A stretch of 64,000 bases of DNA from CBDEUK01 sp965250225 (lineage in GTDB: Bacteria; Pseudomonadota; Gammaproteobacteria; Eutrophobiales; Eutrophobiaceae), in the NCBI GenBank assembly GCA_965250225.1, contig CBDFNQ010000025.1, forward strand, positions 1 through 64,000, written 5' to 3'. Positions 43,656 to 51,387 of the stretch are shown here, one piece after another; within the stretch, counting starts at the first letter, position 1, and every line of letters begins with the position of its first letter. The notes below the pieces were generated by a model. It was not told the origin of the DNA. It was given only the letters and a program-made list of their open reading frames with translations, and ran no database searches. The position numbers and the translations under genes were made by a program.

Positions 43656-44221
43656 TATCCGCTTTGACTATCAGCCGATTTATCTCTCCAGGGCAACATT
43701 CGCTTCAAGACATTCTCATGATTAGAAAGCAGAAATGCCAATGCGCCAGCTATGTGGATCAAGATTATTATTAATAATATTATTGAAGTAGCCTCGTGGA
43801 TTTCTGAAAAAATTGCATTCCATTCCTTATCCTTTTCAGCCCATTGTGGCATGGTAAAGATTCCCCAGAATTTGGTTTTATAGCCACTGAAAGAAGCTGA
43901 TATAAATCCTGTGATCGGTTGTATGAACATCAGTATATATAGTGAACGGTGGGCTACAGTGGCTAATTTTCGCTGCCAATTAGCAATGCTGGCAGGAAGC
44001 ACCGGTGGCTTACGAATAATCGCCCAGCTTAAACGCAGAAACAACAACAAAAAAACCGTCAGACCAATTGATTTATGTAACCTGAAAAAATAACTGCGTT
44101 CATCACTGCCCTTAGGCAAATCACCCATATACCATCCGACACAAAACAGGGCAAAAATTAAAAAAGCCATAAGCCAATGTAATGACATAGCAACCCTTGT
44201 GTATTTTTCCTGTTCAGACAT
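43655..44221 (-). CDS. Cytochrome b561
   Basis: A 188-residue four-helix membrane cytochrome. The expected haem-b ligand histidines are seen at AMSLHWLMA, FRLHKSIGL, VAHRSLYIL and LIHIAGAL, on the usual helices. Size and the typical start (KYTRVAMSLHWLMAFLIF) match the YodB/CybB branch. Such proteins move electrons between quinol and small redox partners, including superoxide in E. coli CybB. It is convergent with pqqA; no operon partner is obvious. Confidence 0.92.
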   Translation of the reverse strand: MSEQEKYTRVAMSLHWLMAFLIFALFCVGWYMGDLPKGSDERSYFFRLHKSIGLTVFLLLFLRLSWAIIRKPPVLPASIANWQRKLATVAHRSLYILMFIQPITGFISASFSGYKTKFWGIFTMPQWAEKDKEWNAIFSEIHEATSIILLIIILIHIAGALAFLLSNHENVLKRMLPWRDKSADSQSG

Positions 44222-44369
44222 AATCGTTTTTATTAAAAATAATTGGTTAATATAGTGTTTTCTATATAAAATTCAGCCGTAGCATAACAAGTTTTTTAGT
44301 GCCTGGCTTTAAAATCCAGATTTTCGGGAAAATATCATAATAAAACAAATTGAGAGGTTTTTTGACCAC

Positions 44370-44960
44370 ATGTCCTTTGTAAATACGTCAACAACAGTGC
44401 TGCTAAAATCATTATTCATTGCAACGATTTTTATGGCTTGTTTTCTATTTAGCCTAACAGCTTCAGCTACCCAATATGAAATTGTAATAAATAAATCTAA
44501 ACAAGAGCTTATTGTTAAAAACGGCCATGAAATTATCAAACACTATCAGGTATCTCATGGTCGAGGCGGCAAAGGGACTAAACATAAACTTGGTGATAAC
44601 AAAACTCCGGTTGGTGTTTATAAAATTATGAATTTTAAATCAAATAGTAGGTTCCACTTTTTTATGCAATTAGATTATCCAAATTTACTCGATGCATGGA
44701 GTGGATATAAAAATAAAACTATCACGGCAAAAGAATTCGATACCATTGCCACCGCTATCAGTACTTTACAAAAACCACCGCAAAACACTATTTTAGGCGG
44801 TTATATTGGCATACATGGTCTTGGTGAGGAAAATCCAGAAAAAATATCAGTTCATAAATCGTCTAACTGGACTGAAGGATGTATAGCCCTGACCAATAAA
44901 GAAATTATTGAGCTGAAACAATTTGTCGATATTGGCACGAAAGTAGTGATCCGAGAATGA
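44370..44960 (+). CDS. L,D-transpeptidase (YkuD family)
   Basis: A 196-residue exported enzyme: signal peptide (FMACFLFSLTASA), then a YkuD catalytic domain. The start YEIVINKSKQELIVKNGHEI is the typical first strand pair. The catalytic site is GYIGIHGLGEE..SSNWTEGCIAL, giving the conserved His and the nucleophile Cys. These enzymes form 3-3 peptidoglycan crosslinks or attach proteins to the wall, or act as carboxypeptidases (the closest relatives here resemble ErfK/YafK). Its stop overlaps the next gene (ATGA), so it heads an apparent five-gene operon with ExbB/ExbD-like proteins. Confidence 0.88.
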   Translation: MSFVNTSTTVLLKSLFIATIFMACFLFSLTASATQYEIVINKSKQELIVKNGHEIIKHYQVSHGRGGKGTKHKLGDNKTPVGVYKIMNFKSNSRFHFFMQLDYPNLLDAWSGYKNKTITAKEFDTIATAISTLQKPPQNTILGGYIGIHGLGEENPEKISVHKSSNWTEGCIALTNKEIIELKQFVDIGTKVVIRE

Positions 44961-45481
44961 ACAAAGCGCAAAAGCTTCTTACGATTTATTTATGCAGTAT
45001 TGCTGCATTACTCGGCATAACTATCTATACCCTTTTTAACTCTAGTGCATCTATTCAGGGGCTCTCAGTATTAGATGGAGAAAAATTCATCCAGGCGGTC
45101 ACCGATAAACCATTCCAGGATACGGTTGATGATGCCTCTTTCGCTATCACAGAACGAAATTTTCGTGTCACCAATACATTACGCATTGGCAATGCGATCC
45201 GAGTAAGAGGCAATAAGGAATTTCCACAAAATGATGTTATATTATTTTGTAATATTCAGTATGCCGAACAAATGCTTGAACTTGATCCGAGTTACGTTAA
45301 TTTTTGTCCTGGACAAATTACAGTTCGAGAAGACATTAATAATAAAGTAATTATTTCTGCCCTTCTGGTGCCACTGCATAAAGACAACGATGCCCTGAAT
45401 GACATCGTCAATAAAGTAAATGCCCTGGTGGAAGAAAGTATTGAATTTGCTGCTGAGGACTGGCAAGAGGTCTATGATTAA
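44957..45481 (+). CDS. Membrane-anchored DUF302-like protein
   Basis: A 174-residue protein with one N-terminal membrane anchor (LLTIYLCSIAALLGITIYTLF). The following periplasmic region resembles the DUF302 fold: TVDDASFAITERNFRVTNTL, then IGNAIRVRGNKEFPQNDVIL, FCNIQYAEQMLELDP and CPGQITVRED. DUF302 proteins have no agreed function. The overlap with the transpeptidase gene and the 18-base gap to the ExbB-like gene place it in the same transcript. Confidence 0.65.
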   Translation: MNKAQKLLTIYLCSIAALLGITIYTLFNSSASIQGLSVLDGEKFIQAVTDKPFQDTVDDASFAITERNFRVTNTLRIGNAIRVRGNKEFPQNDVILFCNIQYAEQMLELDPSYVNFCPGQITVREDINNKVIISALLVPLHKDNDALNDIVNKVNALVEESIEFAAEDWQEVYD

Positions 45482-45499
45482 AACTGCCCGAACAGGAGA

Positions 45500-46261
45500 A
45501 TGCCAATGAAAGAAGGCGAACATCACTTATTGTTAAGCTGGTTAATTTTAACCGGCTTGATAGCTTTCGGACTCTATCTTAGCTGGCAAGAAAGTGTATT
45601 GCATCTACTCTATAACGGTGACAAAAGTTATATCTCTTTAGCCATTTCATTTATCTATTTTTTAATCACACTACATTGTGCAAAAAGAATTTGGTACATT
45701 TCCAATCAGGTTAATGTCACTAACGAAGTTAACCAGCTCATCATTAATGAGAAAAACCTGGAATTAAACATTATTGATGACATTGTTAATTTAAATGACA
45801 ATCGTAGCTTGCCTCCCTCTATTGCTACTGAATACATTCATGATTTGGTGGCTCGAGCAAATAATCAAATGGTTCATTCTGACGAGAACATCAGCAAGGG
45901 ATCTGAATTAATAGAAGTATACACATCAAGATTAAAAGGACCCGATGAAATTGGTTGGTTTGCTACGGACTCCATGATCAAGCTTGGCCTACTCGGAACC
46001 ATTATTGGTTTTATATTAATGTTAGGTTCAGTTGTTAATGTAACTGAATTTGATGTAACTACTATGCAAAAAATTCTTGCGCATATGAGTTCAGGAATGG
46101 GTACTGCATTGTACACAACGATGGCTGGTCTGGTATGTAGTCTCCTGGCTACGGCACAGTATCAAATGTTAGATAGAAATATTGATGAACTAATCAACAC
46201 TCTCAAACATCTTGCCCAGATTCATATTATTCCCAGGCTACATCAAGCAAAGCAAAATTAA
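45500..46261 (+). CDS. MotA/TolQ/ExbB-like proton channel protein
   Basis: A 253-residue membrane protein with four hydrophobic segments (about 10-30, 36-60, 160-185 and 200-222). The C-terminal half carries the MotA/TolQ/ExbB signature: IKLGLLGTIIGFILMLGSV, then MGTALYTTMAGLVCSLLATA, where Thr residues line the proton path in relatives. A long cytoplasmic segment lies between helices 2 and 3. The next gene starts directly after its stop and encodes an ExbD-like partner, so the two should form a proton-driven stator complex. Confidence 0.8.
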   Translation: MPMKEGEHHLLLSWLILTGLIAFGLYLSWQESVLHLLYNGDKSYISLAISFIYFLITLHCAKRIWYISNQVNVTNEVNQLIINEKNLELNIIDDIVNLNDNRSLPPSIATEYIHDLVARANNQMVHSDENISKGSELIEVYTSRLKGPDEIGWFATDSMIKLGLLGTIIGFILMLGSVVNVTEFDVTTMQKILAHMSSGMGTALYTTMAGLVCSLLATAQYQMLDRNIDELINTLKHLAQIHIIPRLHQAKQN

Positions 46262-46855
46262 ATGAGCATACGCAAACGTTTAAATTCAGATCCATTTACC
46301 GATCTTCTGTTCAATGCCTTGCTTGGTTTTACCTTTTTGTTTCTGCTTGCCATTATGTTCATGAATCCAGAAGCAAAAACAGGCATTATTGATCCCAAAG
46401 CAGAATACATTATTACTATCACCTGGGAAGATAACAGCCCTGATGATATCGATACCTGGGTTGAAGACCCGGATGGAAATATAATCTGGTTTCGCAACCC
46501 TGAAGCTGGACTATTGCATCTTGATCGAGATGATCGTGGTCTGGTAAATGACACTATTACGGTTGCCGGACAAGAAATAGAAAATCCTCTTAATCAAGAG
46601 GTCGTTACCATACGAGGCGTAGTCAAAGGTGAATACGTCGTAAACCTACATTATTATGCCTCTGAAACTGAAAAACCGGTTGAGGTAAATGTTAGACTGG
46701 TGAAAGTAAACCCTTCACTAGAAGTTGTGTATTACGGTACTTTAAACTTGGCAAAAAAAGGTGATGAAATAACTGCTTTTCGATTTAAGATTATTAATAC
46801 AGGCGAGATTTCAGGTTTGAATTTCTTACCGAAAAAACTCGTCACACTCGGTTAA
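46262..46855 (+). CDS. ExbD/TolR-like protein with a large periplasmic beta domain
   Basis: A 197-residue protein. The N-terminal part (DPFTDLLFNALLGFTFLFLL) is one membrane helix with an Asp at its start, in the position of the proton-carrying Asp of TolR and ExbD. The periplasmic part is not the usual short TolR domain. It reads YIITITWEDNSPDDIDTWVE, DPDGNIIWFRN, a glycine-rich turn and VVKGEYVVNLHYYA, resembling an immunoglobulin-like or YfaP/DUF2135-type beta domain. It is immediately adjacent to the ExbB-like gene. The partner reached across the envelope is unknown. Confidence 0.75.
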   Translation: MSIRKRLNSDPFTDLLFNALLGFTFLFLLAIMFMNPEAKTGIIDPKAEYIITITWEDNSPDDIDTWVEDPDGNIIWFRNPEAGLLHLDRDDRGLVNDTITVAGQEIENPLNQEVVTIRGVVKGEYVVNLHYYASETEKPVEVNVRLVKVNPSLEVVYYGTLNLAKKGDEITAFRFKIINTGEISGLNFLPKKLVTLG

Positions 46856-46879
46856 ACAATATAAAAGAGGTAATAAATA

Positions 46880-47402
46880 GTGTTCACTCTAGGCATCTCC
46901 GGCATACTCGCTGCCTACATCCTTCTTGCTGTTTTACTCCTCAGTATCAATCTCTACTCTGGTTGGTCATGGCGTGTAAAAACTGCAGCAATTATTATTG
47001 TTTCTGTTTTTTTATATCGTAACGTACATATCGTTTCCACCCTTACTGGGTTGGCCAACCAATCAAAATCCACCTGAACGGTTTCGTCTAATTTCTGCAT
47101 ACGTTGAACAACCAAATAAATTGACTGGGGATGATGGAGGCATCTACCTCTGGTTAACTAAAATAGATGATCTGTCTTCAACCCCTGAACCTCGTTCGTA
47201 CAAACTACCCTATAGCGATCCTTTACATGAAAAAATCATCCGGGTAAAAGCCAAGCTGGATAAAAATATTTTACAACTTGGCGAATTTAAAGATCCTGAA
47301 GATGAAGCCATCTTGGAAAATATTGAAGAGAAACGATCAGGCCAAATCAGTCAACGACTGGAATTTTATGATTTGCCGGATCCTTTGTTTCCTGAAAAAT
47401 GA
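46880..47402 (+). pseudogene. Membrane-anchored protein at the end of the ExbB/ExbD-like operon, +1 frameshift
   Basis: From GTG 46880 the frame gives MFTLGISGILAAYILLAVLL and a second hydrophobic segment. Removing one T from the seven-T run near 47007-47013 joins it to FYIVTYISFPPLLGWP and then a soluble tail with PPERFRLISAYVEQPNKLTG, GIYLWLTKIDDLSSTPEPRS and LEFYDLPDPLFPEK. Corrected, it would be about 173 residues with two membrane helices and a periplasmic domain. No family is recognised. It is the last gene of the operon that starts with the L,D-transpeptidase. A single homopolymer shift may be a sequence error. Confidence 0.65.
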
Positions 47403-47422
47403 TTTTAAGAAAAAGTAATTTA

Positions 47423-48169
47423 TTAAGATAAAGAACTCAGCCATTTGTTGATCAAATCTTCTTTTGCACTGTTTGACAGATCCAGATTTTTATCTTTGAA
47501 CCATGCATCCTGATGCTTATTGATCAACTGCACTATATTAGTTGCTTTTACTTTTCCTTTTGAATCCCGACACTCTTGCGGGTATTTCGCCAATAAAACC
47601 AGAGATGCACCCAATATCATTTCTGCTTGCTGATTAAAATTTTGAGATAAATTGGCAGCCTCAGGACTTGAAGGTTCAGCCGATTTATCATCTGTCACGA
47701 ATGTCGTTTGTTTGATCGTTGAAAGCACAAATTCCATTAAAGTAGATAGTTGTTGAGGAACATCAACACGACTAACCGAGGCCCAACAATAGAATTCTGT
47801 AGGGACTACTTCCCAATCATCCGGGTTTTGTCCAGAATCAACTACACTTAATGACATGCCCTGTTTGATGCAATGCTCTGCATGTTGAAATAATTCTACC
47901 ATCTTCTTTTGAAGCGCTTCATCCTTTTTCCATTCTATTGTCATGGGATCATAGCCCATGATTACGGGGATCGCTTCTGCTTTCAAATTCCAGTGTTCTT
48001 TAACACTCCATTTCTCATAGAGTTTTTGTTGTGCCAGTTTATCTTCACCATAAACATCTTTTACCTTTTGCTGAAACACCGTTTGTTCTGTTTGCACATA
48101 CTCTGGCACTTCATGTGTTTCAATTGTATTGCCAAATAATTTGGTTTTGAGTTTATTTATTATGTTCAT
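47423..48169 (-). CDS. Hypothetical protein
   Basis: A 248-residue, probably cytoplasmic protein without signal peptide or membrane helix. Visible features: a charged start with VPEYVQTEQTVFQQKVKDVY, a middle with WSVKEHWNLKAEAIPVIMGY, and a helical C-terminus (TNIVQLINKHQDAWFKDKN, EDLINKWLSSL). The middle section hints at a small DNA- or partner-binding helical domain, but no family is recognised. It is convergent with the ExbD-like operon and follows the DUF455 gene on the same strand by 27 bases. Confidence 0.65.
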   Translation of the reverse strand: MNIINKLKTKLFGNTIETHEVPEYVQTEQTVFQQKVKDVYGEDKLAQQKLYEKWSVKEHWNLKAEAIPVIMGYDPMTIEWKKDEALQKKMVELFQHAEHCIKQGMSLSVVDSGQNPDDWEVVPTEFYCWASVSRVDVPQQLSTLMEFVLSTIKQTTFVTDDKSAEPSSPEAANLSQNFNQQAEMILGASLVLLAKYPQECRDSKGKVKATNIVQLINKHQDAWFKDKNLDLSNSAKEDLINKWLSSLS

Positions 48170-48196
48170 TACTAATATCTCTTTTTTATTAATATC

Positions 48197-48994
48197 CTAG
48201 AGCGCTTCCAACCAGGTTAATTCATCATCAGAAAACCCAGCCTGGTTGCGTGCCTCAATGTTAAACGGACCACGCAGGCCTTCTGGAAAATTTTTATTTA
48301 TTAATTTTCGAAAGGTTACGGTAGGTTCAAGGTTTCTTTGTTCACAAATATATTTAAACCAACGCGAACCAATTTCAACATGCCCTATTTCATCAATATA
48401 AATTTTTTGTAGAATTTTAGCAGAATCTACATCATTAATGGCCTTGAACTTCTTTATCATGCCCGGTGTAACATCAAGGCCACGAGCCTCTAACACTCTT
48501 GGAACCAATGCCATTCGAACCAAAACATCGTAATTGGTTCGTTCTGCCATATGCCAAAGCCCATCATGTGCTTCAAAATCTCCATAATTATGTTCCCTGG
48601 TTCTTAAATGCTGTCTCAATAAATTAAAATGCTGCGTCTCTTCATATGCCACTGTAGCCCAGTCCCTATAGTAATCTTCCGGCATAGCGGAAAAACGATA
48701 GACTGCATCCCAGGCAAGATTTATTGCATTAAACTCTATATGTGTTATCGCATGTAATAATGCGGATTGTCCTTCTTTATTACCAAAACCACGCCTTGGC
48801 ACAGAGTCAGGAGCGACTAAGATTGGTTTTTCCGGATGCCCAGCTTCGAAGATTTCATCGTCGATTTCATAAAGTCGATCAATGTTCAATAATCCTGAGT
48901 TCAATTGTTCAAAACAACATATCGACAACTGAACTTTCCTATCGATTGAAGATTCAAGCAGACATTCTTTTGCCTTTTTTCTTAACGACTGCAT
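48197..48994 (-). CDS. DUF455 ferritin-like protein
   Basis: A 265-residue, all-helical protein of the DUF455 family. Four-helix di-iron type ligands are visible: HAITHIEFNAINLAWD, then AYEETQHFNLLRQHL, and YIDEIGHVEIGSRWF, giving the E..H and ExxH pattern of ferritin-like enzymes. The conserved ending GPFNIEARNQAGFSDDELTW is typical. Function is not established; relatives include MiaE-type hydroxylases. It starts 14 bases after the TilS stop on the same strand, so it may be the tail of the long envelope transcript. Confidence 0.88.
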   Translation of the reverse strand: MQSLRKKAKECLLESSIDRKVQLSICCFEQLNSGLLNIDRLYEIDDEIFEAGHPEKPILVAPDSVPRRGFGNKEGQSALLHAITHIEFNAINLAWDAVYRFSAMPEDYYRDWATVAYEETQHFNLLRQHLRTREHNYGDFEAHDGLWHMAERTNYDVLVRMALVPRVLEARGLDVTPGMIKKFKAINDVDSAKILQKIYIDEIGHVEIGSRWFKYICEQRNLEPTVTFRKLINKNFPEGLRGPFNIEARNQAGFSDDELTWLEAL

Positions 48995-49008
48995 TACTAG
49001 TGATCGAT

Positions 49009-50373
49009 TTATGTGTCAGGATACATAAAATTAATATCGCTTTGCCAGCTTACATCCCAGCCAGACTCATCATTAGTTGCTGCATATTTATCAGCAAGCC
49101 AAAGTCCAGGTACTGTCACCAGTTCATCAAATGCAAAGATTAATGGGAGCCTGTCTCTGTACCAGGGAAGTACTGAAGCTTCCTGGAACAATTTTTTTAA
49201 TTCATGATGGCCTTCACGTCCAACCGGTTGAATACGCTCACCACCTTGCCTAAAACGAATATCAACTGTGTTGTTTTTAATCAGTGTTTGATTTATGCCC
49301 TTCCCTCTCAATAACTGAGCAGATAATGTCCCAAATTTAATATCCAATGGTTTTGTAAGCTTCCATTTAATTGAATTTGAATGATCAAAATCAGACAATG
49401 GTTTCATTACAAACAATGCGTTTCTATACCTCCTCACTTCACATCCTGACCAGTTTACAACAGGATTTTTATCCTGTGATGAATAAATAACATCTTGTAT
49501 TATTCGATTTAGATGTTCATTTGTTGGCATCAAAAAATCAGTCTGTTTTAACCAAAAACGAATAATATTTTTTTTCCTGATATCGGAATATTTTTTGAGC
49601 TCCTGAATGTTAATGCTATTGGAACAAGTAAAATATACATTAGGTAAGTCTTGTTCTGCCAGATCATGTAATAATTCAGTTGCCTCTGCCTGATGTGAAC
49701 AAGCTCGTTGCACAGTGGAATTTAATCCAGGCCAACGTAATTTTAGTAAAGGTAAGATTTCATTACGTAAATAATTTCGATCGAATCTCATATCCAGATT
49801 CGAATTATCTTCGATCCATAATAAATTATATTTCTGTGCATACTCAGTTATTTGCTCACGTCTAAATGGCAATAACGGCCTGGCGAGACAATAATCATTC
49901 AGGGTTTTATGTAAAGGCATTGAAGCAAGGCCTTCAGGCCCTGCACCACGAAACAACTGCATTAATAATGTTTCAACCTGATCATCCTGATGGTGGGCGG
50001 TAAGCAAGATATCATCCGTTTTTAAAATAGTCTGAAATGACTGATAGCGTTTTTCTCTTGCCCAGGCTTCAACGCTCTCATTTTTTTCCAGTGCACCCAC
50101 AAGCTTCACCGTACGCAAATCTATTTTCCCATCCAGACAAATCTTTTCACAATGCGCTTGCCAGGCGTCTGCTTCTACATTCAATCCATGATTTACGTGA
50201 ATGGCAGATAAATCGGCATCAAGACTCCCTCTTAGTTTTGACATTAGATGAAGTAATACCGTTGAATCTACCCCACCACTTAACGCAACCCAATAGTGAT
50301 TTGACTTAGGTAGTTGAGATAGATGCTTTAGAAAAGTATCAGCAGTAAGAATGGTTTCAGACAAGAGAGCCAT
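49009..50373 (-). CDS. tilS: tRNA(Ile)-lysidine synthetase
   Basis: A 454-residue enzyme that attaches lysine to C34 of tRNA-Ile(CAU), changing its codon reading from AUG to AUA. The PP-loop ATPase motif is ALSGGVDSTVLLHL, followed by HVNHGLN, AHHQDDQVETLLMQLFRGAG and NLDMRFDRNYLRNEI, all characteristic. The C-terminal domain (RQGGERIQPVGREGHHELKK) is also present, so it is the full-length gammaproteobacterial form. It follows accA by 26 bases, as in many relatives. Confidence 0.95.
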   Translation of the reverse strand: MALLSETILTADTFLKHLSQLPKSNHYWVALSGGVDSTVLLHLMSKLRGSLDADLSAIHVNHGLNVEADAWQAHCEKICLDGKIDLRTVKLVGALEKNESVEAWAREKRYQSFQTILKTDDILLTAHHQDDQVETLLMQLFRGAGPEGLASMPLHKTLNDYCLARPLLPFRREQITEYAQKYNLLWIEDNSNLDMRFDRNYLRNEILPLLKLRWPGLNSTVQRACSHQAEATELLHDLAEQDLPNVYFTCSNSINIQELKKYSDIRKKNIIRFWLKQTDFLMPTNEHLNRIIQDVIYSSQDKNPVVNWSGCEVRRYRNALFVMKPLSDFDHSNSIKWKLTKPLDIKFGTLSAQLLRGKGINQTLIKNNTVDIRFRQGGERIQPVGREGHHELKKLFQEASVLPWYRDRLPLIFAFDELVTVPGLWLADKYAATNDESGWDVSWQSDINFMYPDT

Positions 50374-50399
50374 GGTTTGCTGGTGATTTAAACAGGAAT

Positions 50400-51353
50400 T
50401 TATGCAACGTCATAAAAACCATAATTTCGGATCCTCTGATCCCGGTCGATAAGCAATTCATCGAGATCTTTATTCTTCAATTTGGCTAATTGTTCTACCA
50501 GACAGGATTTGATGCTGTTGGAAATAGCATCAAAATCCCGATGTGCGCCACCTAATGGCTCAGCAATAATAGCGTCTACCAGATCAAGTTCCTGTAATCG
50601 TTGAGCAGTAATACCCATGGCCTGGGCTGCATCTTCGGCTTTTTCTGCACTTTTCCAGAGAATTGAGGCACAGCCTTCGGGTGAAATAACCGAATAGGTA
50701 CTGTATTGCAACATCATCAGGTAATCAGCCACACCAATAGCCAGAGCACCGCCGGAACCGCCTTCACCAATAACCGTCGTGATGATAGGAACTCTCAATT
50801 GCGACAACTCCTGTAAATTGCGTGCGATCGCCTCACTTTGACCACGTTCCTCTGCACCGATTCCAGGATATGCCCCGGGTGTATCGATAAACGTTAACAC
50901 AGGGAGTTGAAATCGTTCAGCTAACTTCATGATTCTTAGCGCTTTTCTATATCCCTCGGGTTTTGGCATGCCATAATTTCTATAAATACGTGCATTGGTA
51001 TCACGACCTTTCTGATGGCCAATGACTGCAACTGCTTCGCCTTCCAAACGTGCCAGTCCACAAATGATTGCAGGATCGTCAGCAAAGCTACGATCACCAT
51101 GCAATTCATCAAAATCAGTAAAAATCCTAGCGAAATAATCTAACGAATACGGACGTTGTGGATGTCGTGCAACCTGAGAAATTTGCCAGGGGGTAAGTGA
51201 AGAAAAAATAGATTTGATCAAATCTTCACTGCGGTCCTGCAAACGAGTAATTTCTTCATTGATGTCCAGTGAGGAATCATTACCGACAAAGCGCAGCTCT
51301 TCTATTTTGGCATCCAGCTCAGCGATAGGTTGTTCAAAATCCAGAAAATTCAT
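50400..51353 (-). CDS. accA: Acetyl-CoA carboxylase carboxyltransferase subunit alpha
   Basis: A 317-residue AccA, normal length, which with AccD transfers the carboxyl group from carboxybiotin to acetyl-CoA for fatty acid synthesis. The typical start FLDFEQPIAELDAKIEELRF, the GDRSFADDPAIICGLARLEG segment and the crotonase-like glycine-rich site GEGGSGGALAIGVADYLMML are intact. It lies between dnaE and tilS in the conserved order. Confidence 0.96.
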   Translation of the reverse strand: MNFLDFEQPIAELDAKIEELRFVGNDSSLDINEEITRLQDRSEDLIKSIFSSLTPWQISQVARHPQRPYSLDYFARIFTDFDELHGDRSFADDPAIICGLARLEGEAVAVIGHQKGRDTNARIYRNYGMPKPEGYRKALRIMKLAERFQLPVLTFIDTPGAYPGIGAEERGQSEAIARNLQELSQLRVPIITTVIGEGGSGGALAIGVADYLMMLQYSTYSVISPEGCASILWKSAEKAEDAAQAMGITAQRLQELDLVDAIIAEPLGGAHRDFDAISNSIKSCLVEQLAKLKNKDLDELLIDRDQRIRNYGFYDVA

Positions 51354-51387
51354 ATTTCAATCATCTTAAATTAGTGCAAAAACGCTA

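Noticed and set aside
44957..47402. Zorya-type or Tol-Pal defence/envelope system
   Set aside because: There is a MotA/ExbB-like protein, but no OmpA-domain partner, helicase, nuclease or Pal, so neither name fits.
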